Shown in pieces: positions 16,414-25,120 of a stretch of 64,000 nt of DNA. The DNA comes from Jidongwangia harbinensis (GTDB lineage Bacteria; Actinomycetota; Actinomycetes; Mycobacteriales; Micromonosporaceae): assembly GCF_020216025.1 (NCBI RefSeq), contig NZ_JAIWNC010000042.1:1-64000 (forward strand), written 5' to 3'. The notes under the pieces were generated by a model. That model searched no databases, was not told where the DNA came from, and was given only the letters and a program-made list of their open reading frames with translations. The position numbers and the translations under genes were made by a program. Every line of letters begins with the position of its first letter. The first letter of the stretch is position 1.

Positions 16414-17085
16414 TCAGGCGCCGGACGCGGGGTCGCGCAGCAGATAGCCGACCCCGCGCACGGTGTGCAGCACCGGTGGCGGGCCCAGCTTGCGGCGCAG
16501 CTGCGCGATCAGCACGTCGAGCACGTTGGAGTTCGGCTCGACCAGTTCGTCCCACGCGGCGGCGATCAGCTCGGACCGCAGCACCGGCGCCCCGCGCGCC
16601 GACACCACGCGTTCCAGCACCGCGAACTCCTTGGCGGTCAACGTGAGCGGCCGGCCGCCGCGGCGTGCCTCGTAGCGCTCGGGATCAATCTCCACCCCGG
16701 CGTGCCGCAGGGCCGGCGCGGTGACGGTCGCGCCGCGGCGGCACAGGCTGCGCACCCGGACCACCAGTTCGGCGGTGGCGAACGGCTTGCTGAGGTAGTC
16801 GTCGCCCCAGGTGAGGCCGGCCACCCGCTCGTCGGTGGCGCCGCGGCCGGTGAGGAACAGCACGGGGACCTGCCAGCCGGCGCGGCGCCGCCGGGCCACG
16901 TACTCCAGCGCGTCGCCGGCCGGCAGCATGCGGTCGAAGACCGCGCAGTCGTACACGTTGACGCTCAGCGCCTCGTCGACCTCGGGCAGGTCACCGGCGG
17001 TGTCCACGGCGAAGCCCGCGCCCCGCAGCGACGCATCGACGGCGACGCGCAGATTGTCGTCGTCCTCGGTGACCAGAACCCGCAC
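16414..17085 (-). CDS. OmpR-family response regulator (orphan, T7SS-linked)
   Basis: A 223-residue two-domain regulator. The receiver has the acidic pair (EDDDN), the phospho-acceptor Asp (YDCAVFDRMLP) and the conserved Lys (DDYLSKPFA). The winged-helix domain shows LTAKEFAVLERVV and NVLDVLIAQLRRKL, ending HTVRGVGYLL. No histidine kinase is adjacent. It begins 18 bp after the LuxR-type gene and is probably the last gene of the SARP-EccE-LuxR operon. A TATCGT box 8 nt before GTG 17085 could give a second, near-leaderless promoter. A close paralogue lies at 20397-21065. Confidence 0.9.
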   Translation of the reverse strand: MRVLVTEDDDNLRVAVDASLRGAGFAVDTAGDLPEVDEALSVNVYDCAVFDRMLPAGDALEYVARRRRAGWQVPVLFLTGRGATDERVAGLTWGDDYLSKPFATAELVVRVRSLCRRGATVTAPALRHAGVEIDPERYEARRGGRPLTLTAKEFAVLERVVSARGAPVLRSELIAAAWDELVEPNSNVLDVLIAQLRRKLGPPPVLHTVRGVGYLLRDPASGA

Positions 17086-17103
17086 GATCCATGACGATAC
17101 GCG

Positions 17104-17757
17104 TCACCCGGCGTGGGCGAGGAGCCCTCGGTCGGCCGCCTTCAGTCCGGCCTGGAAACGGCTGCGTGCACCCAGTCGCGTCATGATCGCGGCCATCATC
17201 CGGCGTACCGTGCGGACCGAGATGCCCAGCCGCGCCGCGGCCGACTCGTCCGTGCAGCCGGCCGAGAGGAGCGCCAGCAGCTCCCGCTCGCGGGCGGTCA
17301 GCCCGGCGCCGGTGGCCGCCTCCGGCGTGGTCCACGGCGCCGCCGTCACCCACAGCTGATCGAACAGGGCGGTGACCGCACCCACCACGCTGGACAGCCG
17401 GACGATGGCGAGGTCGTGCGGCCGCCGCTCACCGGGCAGCATCGCCAGCGCGTCGTCCACGACGGTGGCGTCCGTCGGCACCACCGGCAACGTCCGTACC
17501 TCCACGCCGGTCAGCGCCAGCCGGCCCAGGCGCAGGCCCAGCACCGGCTGCGTGCGGACCTGGTCGGGCAGCAGAATGCGGTACCGCACCCCGCGCCGCA
17601 GGTTGTCGTGGTCGGCCCGGCGCAGCGGCTCCGCCGGACCTGGCGGCCGGCTGCGGGCGACGAGCACCTCCCGCGACGCGACGGCCAGGGCGGCGTCGAT
17701 GCCGGCGTCCGTGCAGAGCAGGGTCGGCCGGACCACCGGCAGGGTCTGGACGGTCAT
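17104..17757 (-). CDS. LuxR-type helix-turn-helix regulator
   Basis: A 217-residue regulator. Residues about 150-215 are a LuxR/NarL-type DNA-binding domain (GLTARERELLALLSAGCTDE, then SAAARLGISVRTVRRMMAAI). The N-terminal 145 residues have no receiver signature; they contain ILLPDQVR and LAIVRLSS segments seen in phospholipase D-like/TrmB-linked LuxR regulators of actinomycetes. The ligand is unknown. ATG 17757 overlaps the stop of EccE (ATGA), so translation is coupled to a secretion-membrane component, which suggests a role in controlling the type VII locus. Confidence 0.82.
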   Translation of the reverse strand: MTVQTLPVVRPTLLCTDAGIDAALAVASREVLVARSRPPGPAEPLRRADHDNLRRGVRYRILLPDQVRTQPVLGLRLGRLALTGVEVRTLPVVPTDATVVDDALAMLPGERRPHDLAIVRLSSVVGAVTALFDQLWVTAAPWTTPEAATGAGLTARERELLALLSAGCTDESAAARLGISVRTVRRMMAAIMTRLGARSRFQAGLKAADRGLLAHAG

Positions 17758-18974
17758 CGACGGGTTCCTCCGATCGGTAGTGAAGCGGTGACGGCCGGTC
17801 CGTGCCGGCCGTCCAGCCGGTGCAGGCGCACACCCAGGTGCGCGCCGAGGTCGACGAGCCGGGCGACGGCCCGGTCGGCCGCATCCGGTGAGGCGGCGGC
17901 CACCCGCAGCACGCCGTCGCCGCCGGCCCGGACGGCGGCCGTGACGGTGGCGTCGCCGGCTCCCACCAGCAGGTGCCGCAGCGCGGGGGAGGGCCCGGCG
18001 GCCAGGCCGAGCCGCAGCGTGACCTGGGTGACCGGGCCCGACTGCCAGTAGCGCCAGGTCTCCCGGGACGGCCCGGCATGCGCGAGGTGGGCAAGCGTGC
18101 TGCGCAGGTCCGGCGATGACAGCACCCCGATCTCCCGGCCGCTGCGGCGCAGCCGGCGCAGGGCGTTGCCGAGCGTCACCCGCAGCGTCTCGTCGTCGGG
18201 GGCGTCCGCGTCCCGCCGCACGCCGACCGCCAGCCAGGCGGCCGGCTCCGCCAGCCGCGCACCACCGTGCATCACCAGCTGCAGGTCGAGCCCGGGACCG
18301 CGGGCGTCGGCCTCGAGGGCCGGGATCTCCCACCTCCGGGTACGGGCGACGACCGCCAGGCCGCCCGCACCGACCAGCACGCCGTCCGGCGCGATCGCGG
18401 TGCCGGCCGGCAGCGGCAGACAGGTGCCGTCGTGCACCCTGCGCCGCACCATGAATAGCGCCCAGTGCCCGGCCCAGGCGGAGAGCCAGGTCCCGCGGAT
18501 CCGCACGGCGCTCAACGCCAGCAGCGCTGCGGCCGCGAACCCGATGGTCACCCCGACCGCCCAGCCGCGCCCGGCGGCGATGAATCCCAGCACCACGGCC
18601 ACCTGCCAGGCGGCGATCCGCAGCGCGGACACCGGCTGGGCCGCCCCGGAGGCCGCCGGGACGGACGCGGCGAGCGGCGCGAGCGGCAAGCCGGCGGGTG
18701 CGAGGGGGCTGGTTGCGGAGGGTCCGACGGGTGTGGAGGGCGAGGGTCCAGTGGTTGCGGCAGCGCCGGGCGTGAAGGGTCCGGCGGGTGCGGAGGGGCT
18801 GGTTGCGGAGGGGACGGTCGCGGAAGGGCCGGCGGTTGAGGGGCCGGCCGCGGAAGGGTCGACTGTCGAGGTGCCGGCCGTTGCTGGGGTGGCCGCGGCG
18901 GGGCGCGCCGGTGTGCGGGCCGCCGCGACCACGAAGCGCGCCGCGGGGCGCGGCTGCGGGGGATCGGCGCTCAT
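17754..18974 (-). CDS. eccE: Type VII secretion protein EccE
   Basis: A 406-residue membrane component of the ESX/T7SS complex. Residues 1-120 are a Pro/Ala/Ser/Thr-rich cytoplasmic tail with short repeats (GPSA-, PSATSPSAP-). Two adjacent membrane helices follow (ALRIAAWQVAVVLGFIAAG and WAVGVTIGFAAAALLALSAV), then the conserved HWALFMVRRRVHDG and a periplasmic/cytosolic alpha/beta domain. This two-helix plus soluble domain build is the EccE pattern; the long low-complexity tail is longer than in mycobacterial EccE. Both ends overlap neighbours as ATGA. It sits about 11 kb from eccD/eccB, not in the usual order next to mycP. Confidence 0.8.
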   Translation of the reverse strand: MSADPPQPRPAARFVVAAARTPARPAAATPATAGTSTVDPSAAGPSTAGPSATVPSATSPSAPAGPFTPGAAATTGPSPSTPVGPSATSPLAPAGLPLAPLAASVPAASGAAQPVSALRIAAWQVAVVLGFIAAGRGWAVGVTIGFAAAALLALSAVRIRGTWLSAWAGHWALFMVRRRVHDGTCLPLPAGTAIAPDGVLVGAGGLAVVARTRRWEIPALEADARGPGLDLQLVMHGGARLAEPAAWLAVGVRRDADAPDDETLRVTLGNALRRLRRSGREIGVLSSPDLRSTLAHLAHAGPSRETWRYWQSGPVTQVTLRLGLAAGPSPALRHLLVGAGDATVTAAVRAGGDGVLRVAAASPDAADRAVARLVDLGAHLGVRLHRLDGRHGPAVTASLPIGGTRR

Positions 18975-20311
18975 ACCGCGACCCGCCGCCGCGCGGTCGC
19001 CGTCGCCGCGGCCTTGAGCAGTGCGCCCGGCACCCCGCCGCAGGCCCGGATGCGCAGGTCGTCGGTCCAGCCGGCCGCGGCCGCGAACAGCGACGCCGCC
19101 GCGCCCGGCCCGAGCGGTCCGAGCGGTACCCGGGTGGCGCCGTCCAGATGCAGGCCGGGCCCGCGCGTGGTGATCAGCGTCAGGCCGCCGGCGCCGGCCG
19201 GCAGCAGGGGCCACACCTGGTCGCGGTCCGGCGCGCCGTCCAGGACCAGCAGCAGCCGGCGCCGGGACACCTCCGAACGCCACAGCGCGGCCTTCTCGTC
19301 CGGATCGGACGGCAGGTCGGCGGCCGGTACGCCGATGCCGCGCAGCAGCCGGTCCAGCAGCAGCTCCGGGCAGAGCCGCATGCTGACGAAGAACTGCCCG
19401 TCCGGGTACGCCGGCGCGAGGAGATGCGCGGCGTGCACGGCCAGGGCGGTCTTGCCGATGCCGGCCGGCCCGTCGATCAGGATCACCGGCGCCGACCCGG
19501 ACGCGGCGTGCCGCACCGTCGCCAGTTCCGCGGTACGCCCGAACAGGCGCACGTCGCGGGGCAGCTCCCGGCGGATCGGCGAGGTCCGCGATCCGGCCAG
19601 CACCAGGCGTTCCGCGGCGGCCAGCGCGGGACCGGGCGCGACGCCCAGCTCCGCGGCGAGCACGTCGGCCGCGCGCCGGCAGGCCACCAGGGCCTCGGTG
19701 CGCAGACCCGAGGCGTGCAGGGCGCGCACCAGGTGGGCCCAGGCCGACTCGCGCAGCGGTGCGTCGGTGGTGACGCCGCGCAGCGTACTCACCGCCCGGT
19801 CGTGCTGACCCAGCCGGAGTTGCAGCTCGGCGAGGTGCTCGCGCAGCTGCAGATGCAGTTCGTCCAGGGCGGCCGCGGCCGCGGCGGCCGCCTCGACGCC
19901 GCAGAACGGCCGGCCGCGCCACAGCGCCAGCGCCTCCTGCACCAGGTCCAGCGCGGCCGGTGCGGCCAGACCGGTCCGGCGGGCGGCCACCGCGAGGGTC
20001 CGGGCCCGGTCGGCATCGATCTCGCCGGGCGCCACCTGCAGCCGGTACGCGTCCGCGCGGCGCTCGATGCGGCCCCCGGTGTCCGGGCCGGACAGCAGGC
20101 GGCGCAGCTGCCACACGTACGTCTTGAGGTTCGCCTCGGCGGACGCCGGCATGTCCGGTCCCGGCCAGGTCGCCTCGATCAACTGGTCCACCGTGACCCA
20201 GGCGTTAGGCTGCTGCAGCAGGGTGGCCAGCACGGTGGCCGGTTTCCCGGCGCCGAGGTGGTGCACCGCGGTGGTGTGCACTTCGAGTGGTCCGAGTACG
20301 CGATACAGCAC
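18971..20311 (-). CDS. SARP/AfsR-type regulator with NB-ARC ATPase domain
   Basis: A 446-residue protein. Residues 1-95 are an OmpR-like winged helix (MLYRVLGPLEVHTT, ANLKTYVWQLRRLL), residues about 100-235 a bacterial transcriptional activation domain (BTAD: LALWRGRPFCGVE, ESAWAHLVRALHASG, LAAELGVAPGPAL), and residues about 255-440 a short NB-ARC-like NTPase with a P-loop (IDGPAGIGKTALA) and a Walker B-like LLLVLDGA. No TPR region follows. It would activate transcription in response to nucleotide and ligand. GTG 20311 has GGAGGG 7 nt upstream. It is first in the operon with eccE and two further regulators. Confidence 0.88.
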   Translation of the reverse strand: MLYRVLGPLEVHTTAVHHLGAGKPATVLATLLQQPNAWVTVDQLIEATWPGPDMPASAEANLKTYVWQLRRLLSGPDTGGRIERRADAYRLQVAPGEIDADRARTLAVAARRTGLAAPAALDLVQEALALWRGRPFCGVEAAAAAAAALDELHLQLREHLAELQLRLGQHDRAVSTLRGVTTDAPLRESAWAHLVRALHASGLRTEALVACRRAADVLAAELGVAPGPALAAAERLVLAGSRTSPIRRELPRDVRLFGRTAELATVRHAASGSAPVILIDGPAGIGKTALAVHAAHLLAPAYPDGQFFVSMRLCPELLLDRLLRGIGVPAADLPSDPDEKAALWRSEVSRRRLLLVLDGAPDRDQVWPLLPAGAGGLTLITTRGPGLHLDGATRVPLGPLGPGAAASLFAAAAGWTDDLRIRACGGVPGALLKAAATATARRRVAV

Positions 20312-20396
20312 TTGCCTGCCCTCCTGCCGCTCCGGTGCCCATCACGATCCGCCGGCGCGCATGAGAATCCGATGACACGTCCGAGGGGAGGCGGCG

Positions 20397-21065
20397 GTGC
20401 GGGTGATGGTGGTCGAGGACGACGACAATCTGCGGCTGGCGGTGACCATCGAGCTGGCCCGGGCCGGCCTGAGCGTGGACCAGGCGGCGGACCTCGCGGC
20501 CGCGGACGCCGGGCTGTCCGGCGGCGGCTACGACTGCGTGGTGTTCGACCGGATGCTGCCGGACGGTGACGCCATCCACTACGTGCACCGGCGCCGGCAG
20601 GAGGGCTGGGCGGTACCGGTGCTGTTCCTGACCGCGCGGGACAGCATCGCCGATCTGGTGGCCGGCTTCGAGCACGGCGGCGACGACTACCTGGTGAAGC
20701 CGTTCGCGGTGGCCGAGATGACGGCCCGGGTGCTCACCCTGGGCCGGCGCGCCGGCAGCGGGCGGCCGTCCGTGCTGCGCCACGCCGATCTGGAACTCGA
20801 CTCGGCGCGCCGTCAGGTGCGCCGCGCGGGTGTGCTGCTGGGCCTGACCGCGAAGGAGTTCGCGGTGCTGGAGCACCTGATGAGCCGGCCGGGCCGGGCG
20901 GTGAGCCGCACCGAGCTGATCGAACACTGCTGGGACAGCAGCACCGACCCGATGTCCAACGTGGTGGACGTGGTGATCAAGCGGCTGCGCGGCAAGCTGG
21001 GCGAGCCGGAACTGCTGCACACCGTGCGCGGGCGGGGCTACCGGATCGGCGGCGGGGACGGCTGA
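20397..21065 (+). CDS. OmpR-family response regulator (orphan, paralogue of 16414-17085)
   Basis: A 222-residue regulator nearly the same in layout as the one at 16414-17085: EDDDNLRLAV, YDCVVFDRMLPDGD, a Lys in DDYLVKPFA, then LTAKEFAVLEHLM and the closing HTVRGRGYRIGG. All phosphorylation residues are present, but no histidine kinase is encoded nearby. GTG 20397 has GAGGGGAGG upstream. It is divergent from the SARP gene across 85 bp and 49 bp ahead of the FnIII gene, so the two paralogues bracket the regulatory operon. Confidence 0.9.
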   Translation: MRVMVVEDDDNLRLAVTIELARAGLSVDQAADLAAADAGLSGGGYDCVVFDRMLPDGDAIHYVHRRRQEGWAVPVLFLTARDSIADLVAGFEHGGDDYLVKPFAVAEMTARVLTLGRRAGSGRPSVLRHADLELDSARRQVRRAGVLLGLTAKEFAVLEHLMSRPGRAVSRTELIEHCWDSSTDPMSNVVDVVIKRLRGKLGEPELLHTVRGRGYRIGGGDG

Positions 21066-21102
21066 CCGGCGTCGGATGGACCGGTTCTGTACGCCCGGTT
21101 CC

Positions 21103-21108
21103 TAGGCT
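21103..21108 (+). promoter_or_regulatory. -10 box of leaderless FnIII gene
   Basis: TAGGCT ends 6 nt before GTG 21115; no ribosome binding site is present in the 49-bp gap behind the response regulator. Confidence 0.5.
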
Positions 21109-21114
21109 CGGCCG

Positions 21115-23073
21115 GTGACCAGAACATCCCAGCTGATCCGGGCGCTGCGCCCGCGCCGCGGGGGCCGGCTGCCGCTGGCGCTGCTCGTCGCGGTCGGCGC
21201 GGTGGGCGTGACGGCCGCCGTGTCGGACGCCGGCACCGCCCCGCCCGGCCTGCGGTTCGCCCAGATCGGACACTGGATCGCCAGCCCGGCGCAGGGCACC
21301 GTCTTCCACGTCAACGGCGCCTCCCGCACGGTGGACGCGCAGGCCCGGGTCGACGGCATGGACCGCGGCAGCCAGGTGGTGCAGGGACCCACCAGCGGGT
21401 ACGTGGTCAGCAAGGACAAGATCCTGGAGTTCGGCAAGTCCAGCCTGGCGGTGGAGCAGTCGATGACGCCGCCGACCGGGGAGCAGCCGGTCGCGGTGGA
21501 GGCGAAGGGCGGGCCGTACCTGGTGTACCGCGAGGCCGGCACCGTGGTGCGCCTGGGCGGCGGGGAACCGGCCACCATCCCGGCCGGCCGGGGCCTGGGC
21601 CAGCCGGTGGTCACTCCGGACGGCACGCTCTGGTTGCAGCGCACCGACAGCAACGTGCTCTGCCTGCTCACCGCGGACACCGACCGGTTGTCGTGTCCGG
21701 CGTCCGCGCCGGTCGGGCACACCGGCGCGCTGAGCGTGGTGGGGCGGCAGGCGGTGTTCGTGGACACCCGCGACGACACGCTGACCCCGGTCTCCGCGGG
21801 CGGGCTGGGCCGGGCCACGAAGGCCGGCGTGGACCTGCCGGCCGACGCGAAGATCGCGGGCGCGGACGTGGGTGGCCGGATCGCCGTGGTCGACCCGTCG
21901 GCGGGCCGGCTGCACCTGGTGGACGGGTCCGGGGTGCGCGACGGCCGGGCCGGCCGGCCGCTGACCCGGGAGCTGCCGGCCGGCGAGTACGCCCCGCCGG
22001 CCGCGGGCCGGTCCTCGGTGGTGCTGCTCGACCTGCGCGGCAACACGGTGCGCACGTACGACCGGGAGGGCCGGCCGCAGCGGGTCACCGCGGTGCCGCC
22101 GGAGGCCGGCGAGGCGCGCCTGGGCCGGGGCGAGGACCAGCGGGTCTACGTGGACGGTGGCGAGGGCCGGCACGTCCTGGTGGTCGGCGACGACGGCAGC
22201 GCCGGCGCGGTCCCGCTGATCGGCACGCCCACCTCCGGCGCCGCACCGCGCCCGCAGGCCCCGCCGACTGAGAAGCCGGCCGGGCCCGCCACCCCACGGC
22301 CACCTACCCCGGCGGCCGGGCCACCGGCGCCCGGCGCGCCCCGGCCGCAGGTGGAGACGCCCACCCGGGACCGCGCCCCGCGCCGGCCGGCGACCGCCGA
22401 CCGGCCACGGTCCCGCACGACCAGGCCCTCCGGGGCGACCGCCCGGCCGCCCCGGGCGACCGCCCGGCCGCCCCGGGCTACGGCCACGCCGCCGTCCCGG
22501 CCCGGCATGCCGCGCGGCCTCGCCGCCTCGGCGCAGGGCACGACCATCCGGGTGACCTGGCGGGCCGCCGCCGCCAACGGCGCCGCGGTGACCGGCTACC
22601 GGGTGACCTGGACGGCGGCCTCCGGCGGGGGCGGCGGCACCGTCAACCGTTCCGGCGGCAGCCGGTCGGCCACGCTCACCGGCCTCACCCGGGGCGTGTC
22701 CTACCGGATCACGGTGGCCGCGCAGAACTCGGCCGGCCGGGGCGCCGCGGCCACCACCCGCGCCACCGTGCCGCGCCCGGCCCGGTCGGTCACCGTCTCG
22801 CGCGGTCGGACCACCTCCCACTCCGACGACTGCACGCCGCCGGACTGCGCGTACATCCGGGTGGAGATGCGCGGGTTCGCGCCGAACCGGTCGTACCAGA
22901 TCGAGGTCTTCTCCTCGGAGTGGGGGAACTTCAACCCGGGGGCGCGGCTGCGCACCGACCGCAGCGGAACGCTGATCGTCAGCGACCGGTTCCCGTTCAA
23001 CGGCGTCGGGCAACGGGTCTGGGTCACGGTCGACGGCCTGGAGTCCAACCACTACCGCTGGCCGCGCGGATGA
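21115..23073 (+). CDS. Membrane-anchored beta-propeller / fibronectin type III protein
   Basis: A 652-residue exported protein. A membrane helix or uncleaved signal (LPLALLVAVGAVGVTAAV) lies near residues 19-37. Residues about 45-360 have repeated short strands (GQPVVTPDGTLWLQRTD, GRIAVVDPSAGRLHLVDG) typical of a propeller. A Pro/Arg/Thr-rich linker (about 370-460) follows. Residues about 465-550 are one fibronectin type III domain (IRVTWRAAAANGAAVTGYRV, GLTRGVSYRITVAAQNSAG). The last 100 residues form a Cys-containing beta domain (DDCTPPDCAYIRVEMRGF). It is the first gene of an operon with MoxR, DUF58 and TgpA genes and overlaps moxR as ATGA. It is probably an extracellular part of that system. 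Confidence 0.8.
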   Translation: MTRTSQLIRALRPRRGGRLPLALLVAVGAVGVTAAVSDAGTAPPGLRFAQIGHWIASPAQGTVFHVNGASRTVDAQARVDGMDRGSQVVQGPTSGYVVSKDKILEFGKSSLAVEQSMTPPTGEQPVAVEAKGGPYLVYREAGTVVRLGGGEPATIPAGRGLGQPVVTPDGTLWLQRTDSNVLCLLTADTDRLSCPASAPVGHTGALSVVGRQAVFVDTRDDTLTPVSAGGLGRATKAGVDLPADAKIAGADVGGRIAVVDPSAGRLHLVDGSGVRDGRAGRPLTRELPAGEYAPPAAGRSSVVLLDLRGNTVRTYDREGRPQRVTAVPPEAGEARLGRGEDQRVYVDGGEGRHVLVVGDDGSAGAVPLIGTPTSGAAPRPQAPPTEKPAGPATPRPPTPAAGPPAPGAPRPQVETPTRDRAPRRPATADRPRSRTTRPSGATARPPRATARPPRATATPPSRPGMPRGLAASAQGTTIRVTWRAAAANGAAVTGYRVTWTAASGGGGGTVNRSGGSRSATLTGLTRGVSYRITVAAQNSAGRGAAATTRATVPRPARSVTVSRGRTTSHSDDCTPPDCAYIRVEMRGFAPNRSYQIEVFSSEWGNFNPGARLRTDRSGTLIVSDRFPFNGVGQRVWVTVDGLESNHYRWPRG

Positions 23074-24011
23074 GCGCCGCCGGCACCGCCGCGGCGATCG
23101 CGGAGAACGTGCAGCGGGTGATCCGCGGCAAGGCCGAACTGGTCCGCCTCGCCGTGGCCGGGCTGCTCGCCGAGGGACACCTGCTCATCGAGGACGTGCC
23201 CGGGCTCGGCAAGACCACGCTGGCGCAGGCCGTGGCGCGCAGCATCGGCGGGCGGTGGAGCCGCATCCAGTTCACCCCGGACCTGCTGCCCGGCGACATC
23301 ACCGGGGTCAGCGTCTACCGGCAGAAGGAGGAACGGTTCGCGTTCCACCCCGGCCCGGTGTTCGCCAACGTGGTGATCGCGGACGAGATCAACCGGGGTA
23401 CGCCGAAGACCCAGTCCGCCCTGCTCGAGGTGATGAGCGAGCGCCGGGTCACGGTGGACGGCGAGACGCACCGGGTGCCGCGGCCGTTCCTGGTGGTGGC
23501 CACGCAGAACCCGATCGAGCTGGAGGGCACGTACCGCCTGCCGGAGGCGCAGCTGGACCGTTTCCTGATGCGCCTGTCGGTCGGCTACCCGGACCGCGGG
23601 TCCGAGGTCGACGTGGTGCTGGGCGACGCCGCCGCCGCCACTCCGGACGACCTGAGCGCGGTGGTCGACGCGGCCACCCTGGAGCGGGCCGTGGCGGAGG
23701 TACGCGCGCTGCACGTTGCGCCGGGAATCGCCGACTACGCGGTACGCCTCGCGGAGGCCACCCGGGAACACTCCGCCCTGCGTTACGGCGCCAGCGTCCG
23801 GGGCAGCATCGCGCTGATCCGGGCGGCCCGGGCGGTGGCCGCCGTGGACGGCCGCGGCTATCTGACGACGGACGACGTCAAGGCCGTGGCCGTCCCGGTG
23901 CTGGCCCACCGGCTGGTCCGGACCGCGGAGGCCGAACTCCACCAGCGCGGCACCGCCGGGATCGTCGCGGAGGTGCTGGCCGCGGTACCCGTGCCGACTG
24001 CGAGCGGGTAA
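23070..24011 (+). CDS. MoxR-family AAA+ ATPase
   Basis: A 313-residue chaperone-like ATPase. The Walker A motif is EDVPGLGKTTLAQA near residue 47, Walker B is VVIADEINRGTPKTQSALLE, and sensor 1 is VVATQNPIE followed by GTYRLPEAQLDRF, all diagnostic of MoxR. All catalytic residues are present. MoxR ATPases with DUF58 (VWA-like) partners are thought to mature or insert metal cofactors or assemble complexes; here it is coupled by ATGA to the FnIII gene and 2 bp before the DUF58 gene. Confidence 0.95.
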   Translation: MSAAGTAAAIAENVQRVIRGKAELVRLAVAGLLAEGHLLIEDVPGLGKTTLAQAVARSIGGRWSRIQFTPDLLPGDITGVSVYRQKEERFAFHPGPVFANVVIADEINRGTPKTQSALLEVMSERRVTVDGETHRVPRPFLVVATQNPIELEGTYRLPEAQLDRFLMRLSVGYPDRGSEVDVVLGDAAAATPDDLSAVVDAATLERAVAEVRALHVAPGIADYAVRLAEATREHSALRYGASVRGSIALIRAARAVAAVDGRGYLTTDDVKAVAVPVLAHRLVRTAEAELHQRGTAGIVAEVLAAVPVPTASG

Positions 24012-24013
24012 CC

Positions 24014-25120
24014 GTGCGGCCCACCCGCCGCGGCGTCGCGGTGACCGCCGCCGCCGGACTGCTGCTCGCCGCCGGGCCGGCGCTGCGCTACCCGGGGCTG
24101 ACCGTGCTCGGCGCGATCCTGGCCGCCGCGGTGCTCGCCGCCGTCGGGTCGACCGCCCGGAAACTGCGCCTCGAGGTGCACCGTTCGGTGCACCCGGACC
24201 GGGTCGAGCGTGGCCGGCCGGCGCTGGCCGAGCTGCGGGTCCGCAACACCGGCCGCCGCCGCCAGGCCGGTTTCCTGGCCACCGACGCGGCCGGCGGTGC
24301 GGCCCGCACGGTCCGGCTCACCGGCCTGCTGGCCGGCGCCGAGGCGGTCCGCCACTACGAGCTGCCGACCGGCGCCCGCGGCCGGGTCACCGTCGGCCCG
24401 CTGGTGCTGCAGCGCGCCGACCCGTTCGACCTGGCCCGGCACCGGCTGTCGACCGGCGTCACCGCCACGCTGTGGGTGCATCCGCGGCAGTTCCCGGCGC
24501 GGCCGCTGACCGCCGGGGTGCCCCGGCACCACCACGAGGGCCGGCCGGACGGCGCACTGCGCGGTTCCGCCGAGCTGCTCGACGTGCGCGAGTACGTGCC
24601 CGGCGACGAGGTGCGCCACCTGCACTGGAAGGCCACCGCCCGGACCGGCCGGCTGATGGTCCGCGACCTCACCGACCCGCACCGCGGCCGGACCACCGTG
24701 CTGCTGGACAACCGGCCGGGGGTGCTCGGCGACGCGGAGTTCGAGGAGGCGGTGGACGTGGCCGCCTCGCTGCTGTCCGGGTCGGCCCGCGCGGCCCAGG
24801 ACACCCGGCTGCGCACCTGGTCCGGCCTGGACGTGGCGGTGCCGGGCGGCCCGGACGGGATCCGCCTGCTGCTCGACGAACTGAGCCAGGTCCGCCCGGA
24901 GACACCCGGCGCCGACCCGGTGATCCCGGCCGGCGGCGGCCTGGTCGTGGTCACCGGCGCCGGCGCCGCGCTGGAGGCGGTCACCGCCCGGCGGCCGCGG
25001 TTCGGCACGGTGGTGGTGGTCGCGCTGGGCGGGCCGGTGCCGGTACCGGCCGGCATCCGGGTACTCCGGGCGGACAGCGCGAAGGAGGCGGTACGGCTGT
25101 GGAACGAGACGATCGCCTAG
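24014..25120 (+). CDS. DUF58 domain protein
   Basis: A 368-residue membrane protein. Two N-terminal helices (AVTAAAGLLLAAGPALRYPG, LTVLGAILAAAVLAAV) precede a beta-rich part and the DUF58 signature (LLDVREYVPGDEVRHLHWKA, TGRLMVRDL). The end has a VWA-like segment (TTVLLDNRPG) with a single Asp rather than a full metal site. DUF58 proteins are encoded next to MoxR and transglutaminase-like membrane proteins in many bacteria and probably form a complex. GTG 24014 follows the moxR stop by 2 bp; its 3' end overlaps the next gene by 22 bp. Confidence 0.88.
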   Translation: MRPTRRGVAVTAAAGLLLAAGPALRYPGLTVLGAILAAAVLAAVGSTARKLRLEVHRSVHPDRVERGRPALAELRVRNTGRRRQAGFLATDAAGGAARTVRLTGLLAGAEAVRHYELPTGARGRVTVGPLVLQRADPFDLARHRLSTGVTATLWVHPRQFPARPLTAGVPRHHHEGRPDGALRGSAELLDVREYVPGDEVRHLHWKATARTGRLMVRDLTDPHRGRTTVLLDNRPGVLGDAEFEEAVDVAASLLSGSARAAQDTRLRTWSGLDVAVPGGPDGIRLLLDELSQVRPETPGADPVIPAGGGLVVVTGAGAALEAVTARRPRFGTVVVVALGGPVPVPAGIRVLRADSAKEAVRLWNETIA

